Both the position numbers and the translations under genes were made by a program. Shown here in pieces: positions 56,384 to 64,000 of a stretch of 64,000 nt of DNA. Under the pieces are notes generated by a model that ran no database searches, had not been told where the DNA came from, and saw only the letters and a program-made list of their open reading frames with translations. Position 1 is the first letter of the stretch, and each line of letters opens with the position of its first letter. The stretch is taken from the NCBI RefSeq assembly GCF_014646235.1, contig NZ_BMNB01000001.1:1-64000 (forward strand). Direction: 5' to 3'. Origin of the DNA: Micromonospora sonchi (GTDB lineage: Bacteria > Actinomycetota > Actinomycetes > Mycobacteriales > Micromonosporaceae).

Positions 56384-57643
56384 ATGGCGCACGTGCTGGG
56401 CTCCTGGCGGCGGGTACGGCGCGATGCGCTGCTCGCGGCGGGTGCCTGTCTGCTGGATCTGGTGCTCTTCTCGCACGTGCTCAAGAATCCGAATCAGCCG
56501 GACGAAGCACTCAGTCCGCTCGCCCTGTCGCTGGTGGTGGCCTACGCCATGGCGGGTTATGCCGTTCTGTGCTGGCGCCGGCGCGCCCCGGTGGCGGTCT
56601 TCACGATCATGCTGCTGCACAGCCTGGCTGCGGTGGTGCTGCCGGATTACCGGCCGACCGTGGGACTCCTGGTTGCGCTCTACACGGTCGCGGCCCAGCG
56701 AAACGGCCGAGTGGTGCCCGCAGCACTGGCCGGCGGACTGATCGCCAGTTTCGGCCCGGTTGCCAACGACGTGGCCAACGCGGCGGAGCCGCTGCGCGAG
56801 GCGACCGCGGTGGCGGTGGGTTTGTTCTTTCTGGTCGTCAACCTCGGCGTCTGGACCGCGGGCCGCTGGGTCTACGCCAGCCGGCAGCAGATGGAGTACC
56901 TGGAGTACCGGCGGCAGGTTGAGGCGCGCGAGGCGGTGAACGCCGAGCGCACCCGGATCGCCCGGGAGTTGCACGACATCGTCGCGCACGCGGTGACCGT
57001 GATGATTCTGCATGCGGCCGGCGCGAAGAGCATTTTGGCCAGTGACCCCGAGCGGGCTGCCGGGGCGCTGTCAGCCATCGACGAGCAAGGCCGACAGGCG
57101 ATGGCGGAGCTGCGTCGACTGCTGACCGTGCTACGCGCCGTCGACGACGCGGCGCCAGTCGACGGCCAGGATGCGACCGCCGACGTTCCAGGCCTATCCA
57201 ATATGGATGGTCTCGTGGTGGCCGCGCGGCATGCCGGCATGGTGGTCCGGGTCGAGACGGAGGGTGTGCCGCGCCAGTTGGACCGCGGTGTCGACCTGAC
57301 CGCATATCGGGTGGTGCAGGAGGCGCTGACCAACGCCACCCGGCACGCCGGGCCGGGCAGTACCGTTGATGTCCGGGTGCGCTGGCAGCCCGACCAACTC
57401 ACCATCGAGGTGACCGACGACGGGCGCGGTCGGCCAAGGCCGGGCGTGCAGGCCCTGTCGACCGGGCACGGCCTGCTCGGCCTGCGGGAGCGAGTCGCAG
57501 TCGTCGACGGCCAACTCACGGCGGAACCGACCGGGAGCGGATACCGCGTGGCCGTCACGCTGCCTACCGGAACGCCCGCGCACGGCCACGAAGCCGGTAT
57601 ATTGCCGCGTGCCACGACCGGCCTCGCAGGAGGGTCGGTGTGA
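56384..57643 (+). CDS. Sensor histidine kinase (NarL/DesK type)
   Basis: A 419-residue kinase with an N-terminal membrane domain of about five to six helices (residues 14-165), a short coiled linker, the HisKA_3 dimerisation domain with phosphoacceptor His197 in [20 protein letters not shown], and a HATPase domain ([20 protein letters not shown], about residue 312; [12 protein letters not shown] and [11 protein letters not shown]). There is no large extracytoplasmic sensor loop, so the signal is probably felt in or near the membrane, as in DesK-type kinases. The last bases overlap the regulator start (GTGA). Confidence 0.93.
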   Translation: MAHVLGSWRRVRRDALLAAGACLLDLVLFSHVLKNPNQPDEALSPLALSLVVAYAMAGYAVLCWRRRAPVAVFTIMLLHSLAAVVLPDYRPTVGLLVALYTVAAQRNGRVVPAALAGGLIASFGPVANDVANAAEPLREATAVAVGLFFLVVNLGVWTAGRWVYASRQQMEYLEYRRQVEAREAVNAERTRIARELHDIVAHAVTVMILHAAGAKSILASDPERAAGALSAIDEQGRQAMAELRRLLTVLRAVDDAAPVDGQDATADVPGLSNMDGLVVAARHAGMVVRVETEGVPRQLDRGVDLTAYRVVQEALTNATRHAGPGSTVDVRVRWQPDQLTIEVTDDGRGRPRPGVQALSTGHGLLGLRERVAVVDGQLTAEPTGSGYRVAVTLPTGTPAHGHEAGILPRATTGLAGGSV

Positions 57644-58329
57644 GCATTCGGCTGTTGCTCGTCGACGACCAGCCCTTGGTGCGAGCGGGGATCCGGATGC
57701 TGCTGGACGCCGAGGCGGACCTGACGGTGGTCGGCGAGGCCAGTGACGGCGCTGAGGCGGTACGACTGGCCCGGGACCTTCAGCCCGACGTCGTGCTGAT
57801 GGACGTACGCATGCCGGGTGTGGACGGGGTGACCGCCACGGGGGAGATCTGCGGCGACGACTTTTCCGTCGACCCTGATCGGCCGGTGCGGGTGCTGATC
57901 CTCACGACGTACCACGTCGACGAAACCGTCTACGCGGCGCTGCGCGCTGGTGCGTCCGGCTTCGTGCTCAAGGACGCCGTACCGCAGGAACTGCTTGGGG
58001 CGGTGCGGGCTGTCGCTGTTGGCGAAGCGTGGCTCGACCCGGCGGTGGCGCGTGGCCTGCTCACCGATTTTGTCGGCCGTCTGGGCGTACCCGCGACCAC
58101 TCCTGAGCGACTGGGCCGGCTCACGGCGCGGGAGCGTGAGGTCCTTGTCACGATGGCGTACGGGTTGTCGAATTCGGAGATCGCCGCGCGGTTGGTGGTC
58201 GGTGAGGCGACGGTCAAGACCCACGTGAGCCGGGTGCTGATGAAGTTGGGCTTGCGTGATCGGGCGCAGGCGGTCGCGGTGGCCTATCAGAGCGGCCTGG
58301 TCACGCCGGGTGCGGCCCCGCCACGGTAA
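57640..58329 (+). CDS. LuxR/NarL family response regulator
   Basis: A 229-residue regulator. The receiver domain has the acidic pair Asp9/Asp10, the phosphoacceptor Asp55 in [13 protein letters not shown], and the Thr/Lys switch in [10 protein letters not shown] and [11 protein letters not shown]. The loop after Asp55 is longer than usual ([18 protein letters not shown]). The LuxR helix-turn-helix is [20 protein letters not shown] to [17 protein letters not shown] (about residues 162-206). It is translationally coupled to the kinase. Likely targets include its own operon and perhaps the secreted-protein gene downstream; that is inference. Confidence 0.94.
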   Translation: MSIRLLLVDDQPLVRAGIRMLLDAEADLTVVGEASDGAEAVRLARDLQPDVVLMDVRMPGVDGVTATGEICGDDFSVDPDRPVRVLILTTYHVDETVYAALRAGASGFVLKDAVPQELLGAVRAVAVGEAWLDPAVARGLLTDFVGRLGVPATTPERLGRLTAREREVLVTMAYGLSNSEIAARLVVGEATVKTHVSRVLMKLGLRDRAQAVAVAYQSGLVTPGAAPPR

Positions 58330-58346
58330 CCCCAGCCCGGCTGGCG

Positions 58347-58382
58347 GCCATGGGCCTGCGCCGTACGACGCAGGCCCATGGC
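58347..58382. terminator. Hairpin between convergent genes
   Basis: A perfect 14-bp stem (GCCATGGGCCTGCG / CGCAGGCCCATGGC) with an 8-base loop, between the response regulator gene and the convergent secreted-protein gene. Confidence 0.85.
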
Positions 58383-58394
58383 TCGTGATTGGAC

Positions 58395-59990
58395 TCACGG
58401 CCAGGAGACCGGGTCCGGTTCCTGCCGCCGAGGTGGCTCGACGCCAGTGATGCCGATGACGTGGTTCAACGTCGGGTCGTATTTGGGCTGGGCCTTGTTG
58501 AAGTCGGGGGTGGTGGTCACCGACAGGGTGAACACGCCGTCCGGGTCGACCATCGCCACCATCGGGTCGTAGGGCCCCGTGGTCGGCGGGGTGTCGGGAA
58601 TCTCGGGCTGATCCGAGTTGCGGTCCGGCGTCCGGGTGCTGTTCAGGAACGCCGCGACTCGGGCCCAGTCGTCTGGGGTGACCACGCCGACGCCGGTGCT
58701 GTCCGGGTTCGGCATGCCCGTCGTCTCATCACCGACCGGCGGGCAGTCCTCGCCCTGGCACGGTTCTCCGCCGGTGTCCCCGGGCTCGTCTCCGCCGCTG
58801 CCCCCGGAGTCATCGCACTCCGTGCCTTCGCAGGTGTACTTGGGCTCTCCGCAATTGCCCGCGGCATCGCACGTGGTGTCCCACGTCTCCGACTTCGACT
58901 TACCGTCAGTATCCTTGCGCCCCTTGCCGGTGGAGGTCTCCGAACCGGTGACGTTGCCGTCCTTGTCGCGATGGGTCGTGGTGCTTTCGGTGTACCAGGT
59001 GGATGAACCGTCGGGGTAGTTCGTGCTGCTGCTGTTGTGCCGGGTGGTCGACCCCTCCAACGGGTTTCCGTTCTCGTCGTACCCCATCGTCTCGACGTGG
59101 ATCTTGAGGACCTCCATCGAGAATCCGTCGGACTCGTGTTTCTGCCGGGACTCGCTGGTGACGTTTGTATGGCCGGACTCGCGGCTCCCCTTGTAGCTGG
59201 TGACAGTGCTGTTGGTGATCGTGAGATCATCCGGCTGACTCATCGAGGTGGAGACGTCGTCCCGGATGTTTTCGCCGTACCCCACCGAGTAGTTGCGCCC
59301 GATCGAGCCCCGCTCGCCGTAGCTGAAGCCATGATCGGTGAAGTGGGTCGGCGTCCGGTCGCCGTTGATGCCGAGGCTGGTCACGCCGAGGATGCCGGCG
59401 AGTTTGAAGCCGCGGTCGGTCCTGCTGCCGTGGAGAGCCACGTTGCCGTTGGCGGCGAACTTCAGACGATCTGCGGCACCGACCTTCGGCCGCTCGGGCA
59501 GGGTGACGGTCATGTTCGTGCCGAAGTTCTTGTAGCCGTGGGTCTTCAGCGTGTCCACGAGGCTGTCGACGGATTTGATCAGGGGCCCGCGTTCGGGGAA
59601 CGGGATGGTGCCGAGGCCGGTCCAGAGCGCGGTGTTCTCCCGGTTGTTTCTCGGTAGGGCCACCAGTTCCGTCAGGTGCTGCTCGAACGACGGCAGCTCA
59701 CGGGCGAGTGCAATGTCGAAGATCTTCTCGGCTTCTGGGCGGCTCGTCGGATCATCCGGGTCGCTGCCGAGTGCTTCCTCATCGACGTCCGTGACGCCGT
59801 CGCCGTCCTTGTCCGTCGACTTGTCGAGCACCAGCAGGCAGAGCCGGTAATCGCATACCGCTTTGAGCCGTTCCGGCTCGTCTGCTGAGGCGGGAGCGGT
59901 TCCCGCGGTGATGACGCCGGCCGAGAGTACGAGCGTTCCGGCGATCGCGGCCAGTCTTCGCAGGCCACGAAGAGATGGGTTGTCTGCCAT
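58395..59990 (-). CDS. Large secreted protein with a calcium-binding (TSP3-like) repeat
   Basis: A 531-residue exported protein. A signal peptide ends near residue 36 (APASA). DKSTDKDGDGVTDVDEEALG and SDPDDPTS (about residues 57-84) form one thrombospondin-type-3-like calcium loop pair. The middle is a polar beta-rich region with GSRTDRGFKLAGILG and FSYGERGSIGRNYSVGYGEN, followed by a long Ser/Thr/Asp/Asn-rich stretch (about residues 290-400) with DENGNPLEGSTTRHN and HRDKDGNVTGSET, an acidic Cys-containing segment (CEGTECDDSGGSGGDEP), and a C-terminal domain. No enzyme motif is seen. A GGAGGT site precedes the ATG. It could be a surface adhesin or a toxin-like shell protein. Confidence 0.75.
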   Translation of the reverse strand: MADNPSLRGLRRLAAIAGTLVLSAGVITAGTAPASADEPERLKAVCDYRLCLLVLDKSTDKDGDGVTDVDEEALGSDPDDPTSRPEAEKIFDIALARELPSFEQHLTELVALPRNNRENTALWTGLGTIPFPERGPLIKSVDSLVDTLKTHGYKNFGTNMTVTLPERPKVGAADRLKFAANGNVALHGSRTDRGFKLAGILGVTSLGINGDRTPTHFTDHGFSYGERGSIGRNYSVGYGENIRDDVSTSMSQPDDLTITNSTVTSYKGSRESGHTNVTSESRQKHESDGFSMEVLKIHVETMGYDENGNPLEGSTTRHNSSSTNYPDGSSTWYTESTTTHRDKDGNVTGSETSTGKGRKDTDGKSKSETWDTTCDAAGNCGEPKYTCEGTECDDSGGSGGDEPGDTGGEPCQGEDCPPVGDETTGMPNPDSTGVGVVTPDDWARVAAFLNSTRTPDRNSDQPEIPDTPPTTGPYDPMVAMVDPDGVFTLSVTTTPDFNKAQPKYDPTLNHVIGITGVEPPRRQEPDPVSWP

Positions 59991-60260
59991 GGGACCTCCA
60001 ACGGGTCAACGAGCATGGGCCGCGGGGACGCGGACACCGCAAACCATGGTGTGAGCCCTGAAGATCGGAAACGTCCATCCCTCGTCGGATCTTGGGCGTC
60101 CATCCCGGGTGGGACATCAGGACCGGTCGTAAGCCGTCGGCGTGTGCCACCCCGGCACTCTCAGTGTTCCCTCAGCCTTCCGATCACCACCGGACTGGCC
60201 CGGCCGTTTACTCTGGTAGCGCGCGTTGACGTGCCACGACCCCCTTAGGGAGGCCAGACA

Positions 60261-61091
60261 GTGAAGACTTCGAACCCGGTACTCGCTCGGCTCGGGCAGG
60301 CGGCCGAGCGGGAGCGGGCCGCCGGGTACGCCCCCGGGCCGTACGGACAGCCCGGATACCCCCAGCAGTACCCGCCGCAGGCCGGTTACCCCGGTGCGCC
60401 GGGCTTCCCGTCCGCCCCGCCGGCGGTCACCCCGATGTCGATCGACGACGTGGTGGTCAAGACCGTCACCCTCCTGGCCATCGTCGGCGTCGCCGCCGCG
60501 GCTGCCTGGGTGCTGGTGCCCGACGCGCTGCTCGGTGTCGCCTGGATCGGCGCGGCCGTGGTGGGCCTGGTGCTCGGCATGATCATCTCGTTCTCCCGGA
60601 TGGCGAACCCGGCGCTGGTCGTCGCGTACGCCGTCGTAGAGGGCGTCCTGGTCGGCGCGATCAGCAAGTTCTTCGAGTCGATGTACGACGGCATCGTGCT
60701 CCAGGCGGTGACCGCCACCTTCGGCGTCTTCTTCGTGATGGCGATGCTCTACAAGGCGCGGGTCATCCGGGCCACGCCGAAGTTCGTCAAGGGCATGATC
60801 GCGGTGATGGCCGGTCTCTTCGCCGTCATGCTGATCAACCTGGTGCTGGCGATGTTCGGCGTCAACACCGGCCTGCGCGACGGTAGCCCGCTCGCCATCG
60901 GTTTCAGCCTGGTCTGCATCGTGGTCGCCTCGCTGAGCTTCGTGCTCAGCTTCAAGGAGGTCGAGGACGGCGTCCGGATGGGCCTGCCCCAGCGCTACTC
61001 CTGGGTCGCCGCGTTCGGCATCCTGGTCAGCCTGATCTGGCTCTACATCGAGCTTCTTCGCCTGCTCAGCTACTTCCAGGGCGACGACTGA
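60261..61091 (+). CDS. Bax inhibitor-1/YccA family membrane protein
   Basis: A 276-residue protein with a Pro/Gly/Tyr-rich cytoplasmic leader of about 55 residues and seven membrane helices. Typical family features are the early MSIDDVVVKTVTLLAIVGVA, FFESMYDGIVLQAVTATFGV (about residue 138) and the last helix LIWLYIELLRLLSYF, with acidic residues at the C-terminal end (FQGDD). The family contains pH-gated calcium-leak channels in other bacteria. The GTG follows GGGAGG. A hairpin follows the gene. Confidence 0.9.
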   Translation: MKTSNPVLARLGQAAERERAAGYAPGPYGQPGYPQQYPPQAGYPGAPGFPSAPPAVTPMSIDDVVVKTVTLLAIVGVAAAAAWVLVPDALLGVAWIGAAVVGLVLGMIISFSRMANPALVVAYAVVEGVLVGAISKFFESMYDGIVLQAVTATFGVFFVMAMLYKARVIRATPKFVKGMIAVMAGLFAVMLINLVLAMFGVNTGLRDGSPLAIGFSLVCIVVASLSFVLSFKEVEDGVRMGLPQRYSWVAAFGILVSLIWLYIELLRLLSYFQGDD

Positions 61092-61113
61092 CCGCTCGCC
61101 CAGCGACCCGACC

Positions 61114-61142
61114 GGCGCCCGCCCCCACAGGGGACGGGCGCC
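61114..61142 (+). terminator. Hairpin terminator
   Basis: GGCGCCCG (61114-61121) pairs with CGGGCGCC (61135-61142), 23 bases after the Bax-inhibitor-like gene. Confidence 0.65.
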
Positions 61143-61184
61143 GTCGTCATTCTCCCCACCCACCCCACCCCTCCAGGCGCCGTC

Positions 61185-61252
61185 GATCATGCACTTCTGG
61201 TCGCGGCATAACGCGCCAAAAGGGATTTTTCGGCGACCGAAACTGCATGATC
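61185..61252. repeat. 68-bp hairpin element, copy C
   Basis: Begins GATCATGCAC and ends CTGCATGATC; the outer part of both arms has changed together (GATCATG/CATGATC in place of GATCTTG/CAAGATC), which keeps the stem. Flanks CGTC/GACG add further pairs. The octamer array starts at its right edge. Confidence 0.85.
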
Positions 61253-61324
61253 GACGGTGGGACGGTGGGACGGTGGGACGGTGGGACGGTGGGACGGTGG
61301 GACGGTGGGACGGCGGGACGGCGG
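61253..61324. repeat. Tandem array of nine 8-bp units
   Basis: Seven copies of GACGGTGG and two of GACGGCGG, without interruption, between the hairpin element and the promoter at 61347. The unit length is not a multiple of three. Confidence 0.95.
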
Positions 61325-61346
61325 CGTGCGGGGGTGGGTGGGTGGG

Positions 61347-61352
61347 TAGGGT
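61347..61352 (+). promoter_or_regulatory. -10 box of the 106-residue unknown gene (leaderless)
   Basis: TAGGGT, seven bases before the GTG at 61360. The octamer array ends about 22 bp upstream, around the -35 position. Confidence 0.5.
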
Positions 61353-61359
61353 TTGGGGC

Positions 61360-61680
61360 GTGGGGGATGTGGAGTTGGGGCGGGGGGTGGAGTTGCTGGT
61401 GCGGCAGGTCGGGCACTGGCAGCAGCCGCGATGGTCGGCTGCCGCCTCGGCCGGCAACGTGTCCCGGGCCGATCTGGTGCACCGACTGGTTCAGGAGATC
61501 GCCAACCTGGCCGCCGACACGGAGGGGCAACCACGGCGCACCGTACCCAGGCTCGACAACGACCTGGTCTTGGCCGATCAGCTCCGGGTGGTCGCGGCCG
61601 ACCTGCTCGCGGCCGACCCGTCCGACGAAGTCCTGGCCCGGGCCACCGCCGAGGTGGCCGCGACCCGGACCGCGCTCTAG
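61360..61680 (+). CDS. Small protein of unknown function
   Basis: A 106-residue, mostly helical cytoplasmic protein (VELLVRQVGHWQQPRW near residue 10, then NVSRADLVHRLVQEIANLAA and LADQLRVVAADLLAADPS). The GTG at 61360 is fixed by a TAGGGT box; the open frame extends upstream through the octamer array and hairpin but that part is repeat translation. Nothing catalytic is seen. I do not recognise the family. Confidence 0.7.
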   Translation: MGDVELGRGVELLVRQVGHWQQPRWSAAASAGNVSRADLVHRLVQEIANLAADTEGQPRRTVPRLDNDLVLADQLRVVAADLLAADPSDEVLARATAEVAATRTAL

Positions 61681-61681
61681 A

Positions 61682-61730
61682 GACCGCGTTTGCCGGGCCG
61701 GCGGGCGAAGGGACCGCGTTTGCCGGGCCG
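61682..61730. repeat. 19-bp direct repeat at the end of the small gene
   Basis: A 19-base sequence starting GACCGCGTTTGCC occurs at 61682-61700 and 61712-61730, a 30-bp period, in the gap before the convergent SGNH gene. Confidence 0.8.
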
Positions 61731-61812
61731 CCGCTGATCTCGGGTCGGGCGCGCTTGGCCCGCGGCGACGCCCGCCGACCCTGCAGGCGGACGCATGCCA
61801 GGGAAGAAGGGG

Positions 61813-62616
61813 TCAGCGGCGCTGGGTGACCGCTGCGGCGGCGGCCACGGCGGGCAGCAGGGCGTGTGCCCAGACCCGGTAGCCGTCGGCGGAGGGGTGG
61901 TAGCCGTCGTGGCAGAACGTGCCGGCGTCGGCGCGGAACACCGGCCCCGTCTCGGCGGCCAGGTCGACCACCGTCCCGCCGGCGTCGAGCACCGCGCTCG
62001 TCTGGGCCCGGCCGACCCGGCGGCCGACCCAGCCGACGACCTGACGCAGCGGTGGCGCGATGGCCCGTACCGCGCCGAGGTCCGGGCAGGTGCCGACGAC
62101 GACCTCGACCCCGGCCTGGCGCAACCGGTGCACCGCCGCGCCGAGGTAGGCGGCGGCCTCGGCCGGACGGCGCAAACTGGTGGCGTCGTTCGCCCCGACC
62201 AGGATGACCGCCACGTCCGGCCGCTCGCCGAGCAGCGCCCGGGCCACCTGGGTGGCCAGGTCGGTGGAGCGCGAGCCGGAGACACCGACGCTGGACAGGT
62301 GCACCAGCCGCCCGGACGGCCCCTCTGCGAGCAGCTCGGCCAACTGCCCGCCGATGGTGTCGCCGAGGCGGTCGACTCCGACGCCGAGGGCGGCGGAGTC
62401 GCCCAGCAACACCAGTCGTACCGGTGGGGCAGCGGCACGCCCGATCGTCGCCCGGAGCGCCAGGCCCAGCTCGGGCTGGGCGTAGCGGCGGCTGCGGGCC
62501 ACGACGGCCTGGCCGGCGAGCACGGCCGCTCCGCCGAGCGCGCCGGCGAGCAGCGAGGCAGCAGCGGCACGAGCCAGCTGCGCCGTGGCCCGGGCTTCGG
62601 GAGACAGGCCGCTCAT
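61813..62616 (-). CDS. SGNH/GDSL hydrolase (downstream copy)
   Basis: A 267-residue protein with an N-terminal hydrophobic anchor (about residues 18-40) and an SGNH hydrolase domain. Block I is LVLLGDSAALGVGVDRLG (Ser about residue 76), block III VAVILVGANDATSLRR (Asn about residue 141), and block V HDGYHPSADGYRVWA (Asp and His about residue 244). It is probably an exported esterase or acetyl-hydrolase acting on envelope sugars or lipids. It is a paralogue of the gene upstream, to which it is linked by a mini-ORF. Confidence 0.9.
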   Translation of the reverse strand: MSGLSPEARATAQLARAAAASLLAGALGGAAVLAGQAVVARSRRYAQPELGLALRATIGRAAAPPVRLVLLGDSAALGVGVDRLGDTIGGQLAELLAEGPSGRLVHLSSVGVSGSRSTDLATQVARALLGERPDVAVILVGANDATSLRRPAEAAAYLGAAVHRLRQAGVEVVVGTCPDLGAVRAIAPPLRQVVGWVGRRVGRAQTSAVLDAGGTVVDLAAETGPVFRADAGTFCHDGYHPSADGYRVWAHALLPAVAAAAAVTQRR

Positions 62617-62669
62617 GTCGTCGCCCCAGGGGTGTCGACGCCGTACGGGCGCCTGATCCGCTCGATCAT
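62613..62669 (-). CDS. 18-residue bridging mini-ORF between two SGNH genes
   Basis: MIERIRRPYGVDTPGATT. Its ATG (62667-62669) overlaps the stop of the upstream SGNH gene (ATGA) and its TGA (62613-62615) overlaps the ATG of the downstream one (ATGA). The same design is seen at 53233-53295. Confidence 0.4.
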   Translation of the reverse strand: MIERIRRPYGVDTPGATT

Positions 62670-63718
62670 GTGCGTCCCTCCACTGCCGATGAGTCGGTGG
62701 TGGGAGTTGACTGCGGCGCCGTGGCGGCACCGAAGAACCCCCGGCGGCGCAGTCGTGCCCAACGGCCGGCTGGACCGCTCTCGCTGCCACGGACCTGCGT
62801 GCCGCTGACCTCCGTCCCGGGATGCCGGGCCGCCTCCTGAGCTGCCTTCGGCAATGACCGTACGCCTTCGACGCGGCCAGGCGAAGGCCTGCGCTCCGTA
62901 CCGGCTCCCAGCGCGGACAGCACCGTGGGCAACAGCGCGGCGGCGGCAACCGCGTACCCCTCGGCGGAGGGGTGGAACCGGTCCCAGGCGAACATCCGGC
63001 CCGGCTCGGCGTTGAACCGCGGCCCGAGCAGGTCACCGAGAGAGACCGTCCAGCCGCCGGCCGAGACGACGGCGACCGTCTGGGCGGCGGCGAGTTGTCG
63101 GCTCCACCGGCGGGCCAGCCAACGCAGCGGCGGCTGGATCGGGCGGATCGCGCCGAGGTCGGGGCAGGTGCCGACGACCACCTCGGCGCCGGCGGCGCGT
63201 AGTGCGTGGACCCCCTCGACGAGGTAACGCACGGCCAGGGCGGGCGGCGTGCGGTTGGTCACGTCGTTGCCGCCGATCAGGATGACCGCCACGTCGGGAT
63301 GACATTCCAGGGCGGCCTCGACCTGGAATTCGAGGCCGGCCGAGATGGCGCCGACCACGGCGAAGCGATGCAGCCGCACCGGCCGCTGGAGCCGGCGGGA
63401 GAGGCCGGTCGCCAGCAGCGCGCCGGGCGTCTCTCGCCGGCGGTGCACGCCGTACCCGGCGGCCGAGGAGTCGCCGAGAATGACCATGGTGACCGCCGGG
63501 CCGGGGAACTTCGCGCCGTAGACGCCGTCGCAGCGTGGTGGTGGTGCCTCGGCCATCGGGATGGTGCGCCGGGCCTGGCGGGCCTGCCCGAACAGCAGGC
63601 CGCTGGTTGCCGCCGCAGCCGCTACCGTGGCACCCGTGCCGATCGCCGCGAGGCGGGCCACCCGCCCCGCGCGCGGCCAGCGCGGACGATCCGGTACGGC
63701 AGACTTGATGACCCCCAC
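62666..63718 (-). CDS. SGNH/GDSL hydrolase (upstream copy, with C-terminal extension)
   Basis: A 350-residue protein with a basic N-terminus and a hydrophobic anchor (about residues 20-42), then the SGNH domain: block I MVILGDSSAAGYGVHRRR (Ser about residue 84), block III VAVILIGGNDVTNRTPP (Asn about residue 151), block V WDRFHPSAEGYAVAA (Asp and His about residue 247). About 80 Arg/Ser/Thr-rich residues follow that the sister protein lacks. The GTG start has TAGTGT six bases upstream. Both paralogues share VVVGTCPDLGA(I/V)R, a useful family mark. Confidence 0.9.
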   Translation of the reverse strand: MGVIKSAVPDRPRWPRAGRVARLAAIGTGATVAAAAATSGLLFGQARQARRTIPMAEAPPPRCDGVYGAKFPGPAVTMVILGDSSAAGYGVHRRRETPGALLATGLSRRLQRPVRLHRFAVVGAISAGLEFQVEAALECHPDVAVILIGGNDVTNRTPPALAVRYLVEGVHALRAAGAEVVVGTCPDLGAIRPIQPPLRWLARRWSRQLAAAQTVAVVSAGGWTVSLGDLLGPRFNAEPGRMFAWDRFHPSAEGYAVAAAALLPTVLSALGAGTERRPSPGRVEGVRSLPKAAQEAARHPGTEVSGTQVRGSESGPAGRWARLRRRGFFGAATAPQSTPTTDSSAVEGRT

Positions 63719-63724
63719 ACCGCG

Positions 63725-63730
63725 ACACTA
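63725..63730 (-). promoter_or_regulatory. -10 box of the SGNH pair (leaderless)
   Basis: TAGTGT on the minus strand, six bases before the GTG at 63718. Confidence 0.55.
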
Positions 63731-63858
63731 GCGCGCCCCTCCGACGGTCCGCTGTCGTCACGGCAGCGCCCCCGGTGCCTGGAAAACGACCGCGTTGGGT
63801 ACTTGAATGTCGGGTGTTGCGCCCGGTCGTCACGCTGCATGTGGAAAGGAGCACGACG

Positions 63859-64000
63859 ATGGCTAAGACGTTGAAGCGGGGTGCGGCGTTCGTGGCTTTG
63901 GCCCGGGCGTTGACGGCCGGTGCCCGAGGCGGTCCGTCGCTCGGCGCGCGACTCGGGGCGCTGCCCAGGATGATCGCGGCCACCGCCCGCGGCCGGTACG
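63859..64000 (+). CDS. Small protein, possibly DUF1232/YkvA-like, N-terminal part
   Basis: Only 47 codons are visible before the right edge. The start ATG has GGAAAGGAG ten bases upstream. The sequence (TLKRGAAFVALARALTAGAR, then GARLGALPRMIAATARGRY) is basic and helical and resembles the beginning of actinobacterial DUF1232 (YkvA) membrane proteins, but the membrane part would lie outside the window, so the call is tentative. Confidence 0.55.
   Translation, partial: MAKTLKRGAAFVALARALTAGARGGPSLGARLGALPRMIAATARGRY

Noticed and set aside
55501..58329. A genomic island integrated at tRNA-Leu
   Set aside because: No integrase and no duplicate of the tRNA 3' end are seen, and base composition falls only slightly; it remains a possibility noted in the findings, not a call.
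61253..61324. Short regular repeats as a CRISPR array
   Set aside because: The units are contiguous octamers with no spacers, and no cas gene is present.
61189..61359. N-terminal extension of the 106-residue protein through the octamer array
   Set aside because: The translation there is only the repeat and the hairpin, and the promoter box lies downstream of it at 61347.

Overview
The window is high-GC DNA from an actinobacterium, very probably a member of the Micromonosporaceae (Micromonospora or a close relative). The evidence is the codon bias toward G/C in third positions, frequent GTG starts, GTP-type PEP carboxykinase, PhoH with a PIN domain, DUF501, DUF4245, LppX/LprG-type lipoproteins, and actinobacterial gene orders around xseB-xseA-ispH and mfd-mazG-eno-divIC-ppx. 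The genus is inference. Nothing looks like a phage or a large mobile element; this is core chromosome with small accessory patches.

Layout. 1-9.6 kb: start of an acyl-CoA carboxylase beta subunit divergent from its likely modifying enzyme birA, a PH-domain membrane protein, two GtrA proteins, pckG, a geranylgeranyl-reductase-like flavoprotein beside a cis-prenyltransferase, otsB, and a small regulator/membrane-protein locus. 9.6-22.3 kb: two small unknown genes, phoH with a coupled upstream mini-ORF, a secreted transglycosylase-like protein, a rhomboid protease, a DMT transporter, glpX, a DUF4245 protein, two tandem lipoproteins, xseB, xseA, ispH and a small lipoprotein. 22.3-34.9 kb: a more accessory stretch with a large secreted subtilase, rmuC, a Gly/Asp/Phe-tailed membrane protein, ppc, an MccF-like peptidase, an AlpA-like DNA-binding protein, unknowns and a cyclase-family protein. 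34.9-47.8 kb: mfd, a SurA-like lipoprotein, mazG, a DUF885 protein, a lipoprotein, eno, divIC, DUF501, an ArgA-like acetyltransferase, ppx and a small membrane protein. 48-55.3 kb: dienelactone hydrolase, udgB, a DUF4129/MoxR/DUF58 operon and a type II NADH dehydrogenase. 55.5-64 kb: tRNA-Leu(UAA), an unknown gene in an operon with a two-component system, a large secreted protein, a Bax-inhibitor-1 family protein, two SGNH hydrolases and the start of a small unknown gene.

Functionally the window combines central carbon metabolism at the PEP node (pckG, ppc, eno, glpX), isoprenoid metabolism (ispH, cis-prenyltransferase, GGR-like protein), DNA repair (mfd, mazG, udgB, xseAB, rmuC) and cell-envelope functions. 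Gene orders resemble two mycobacterial segments (Rv1086-Rv1110-like and Rv1020-Rv1026-like, from memory), here following one another with about 13 kb between them.

The most interesting signals are not protein families. (1) About eighteen start codons sit 6-7 bases after a TANNNT-type -10 box, which implies widespread leaderless transcripts and fixes many start codons. (2) Four tiny ORFs end in, or within two bases of, the next gene's start codon; the one before phoH resembles the mycobacterial phoAT-phoH2 arrangement. (3) A 54-bp repeat occurs three times, twice in inverted orientation around ppc and once supplying the stop codon of the NADH dehydrogenase gene. (4) A 68-bp hairpin element occurs three times with identical length, unrelated loops and compensating arm changes.
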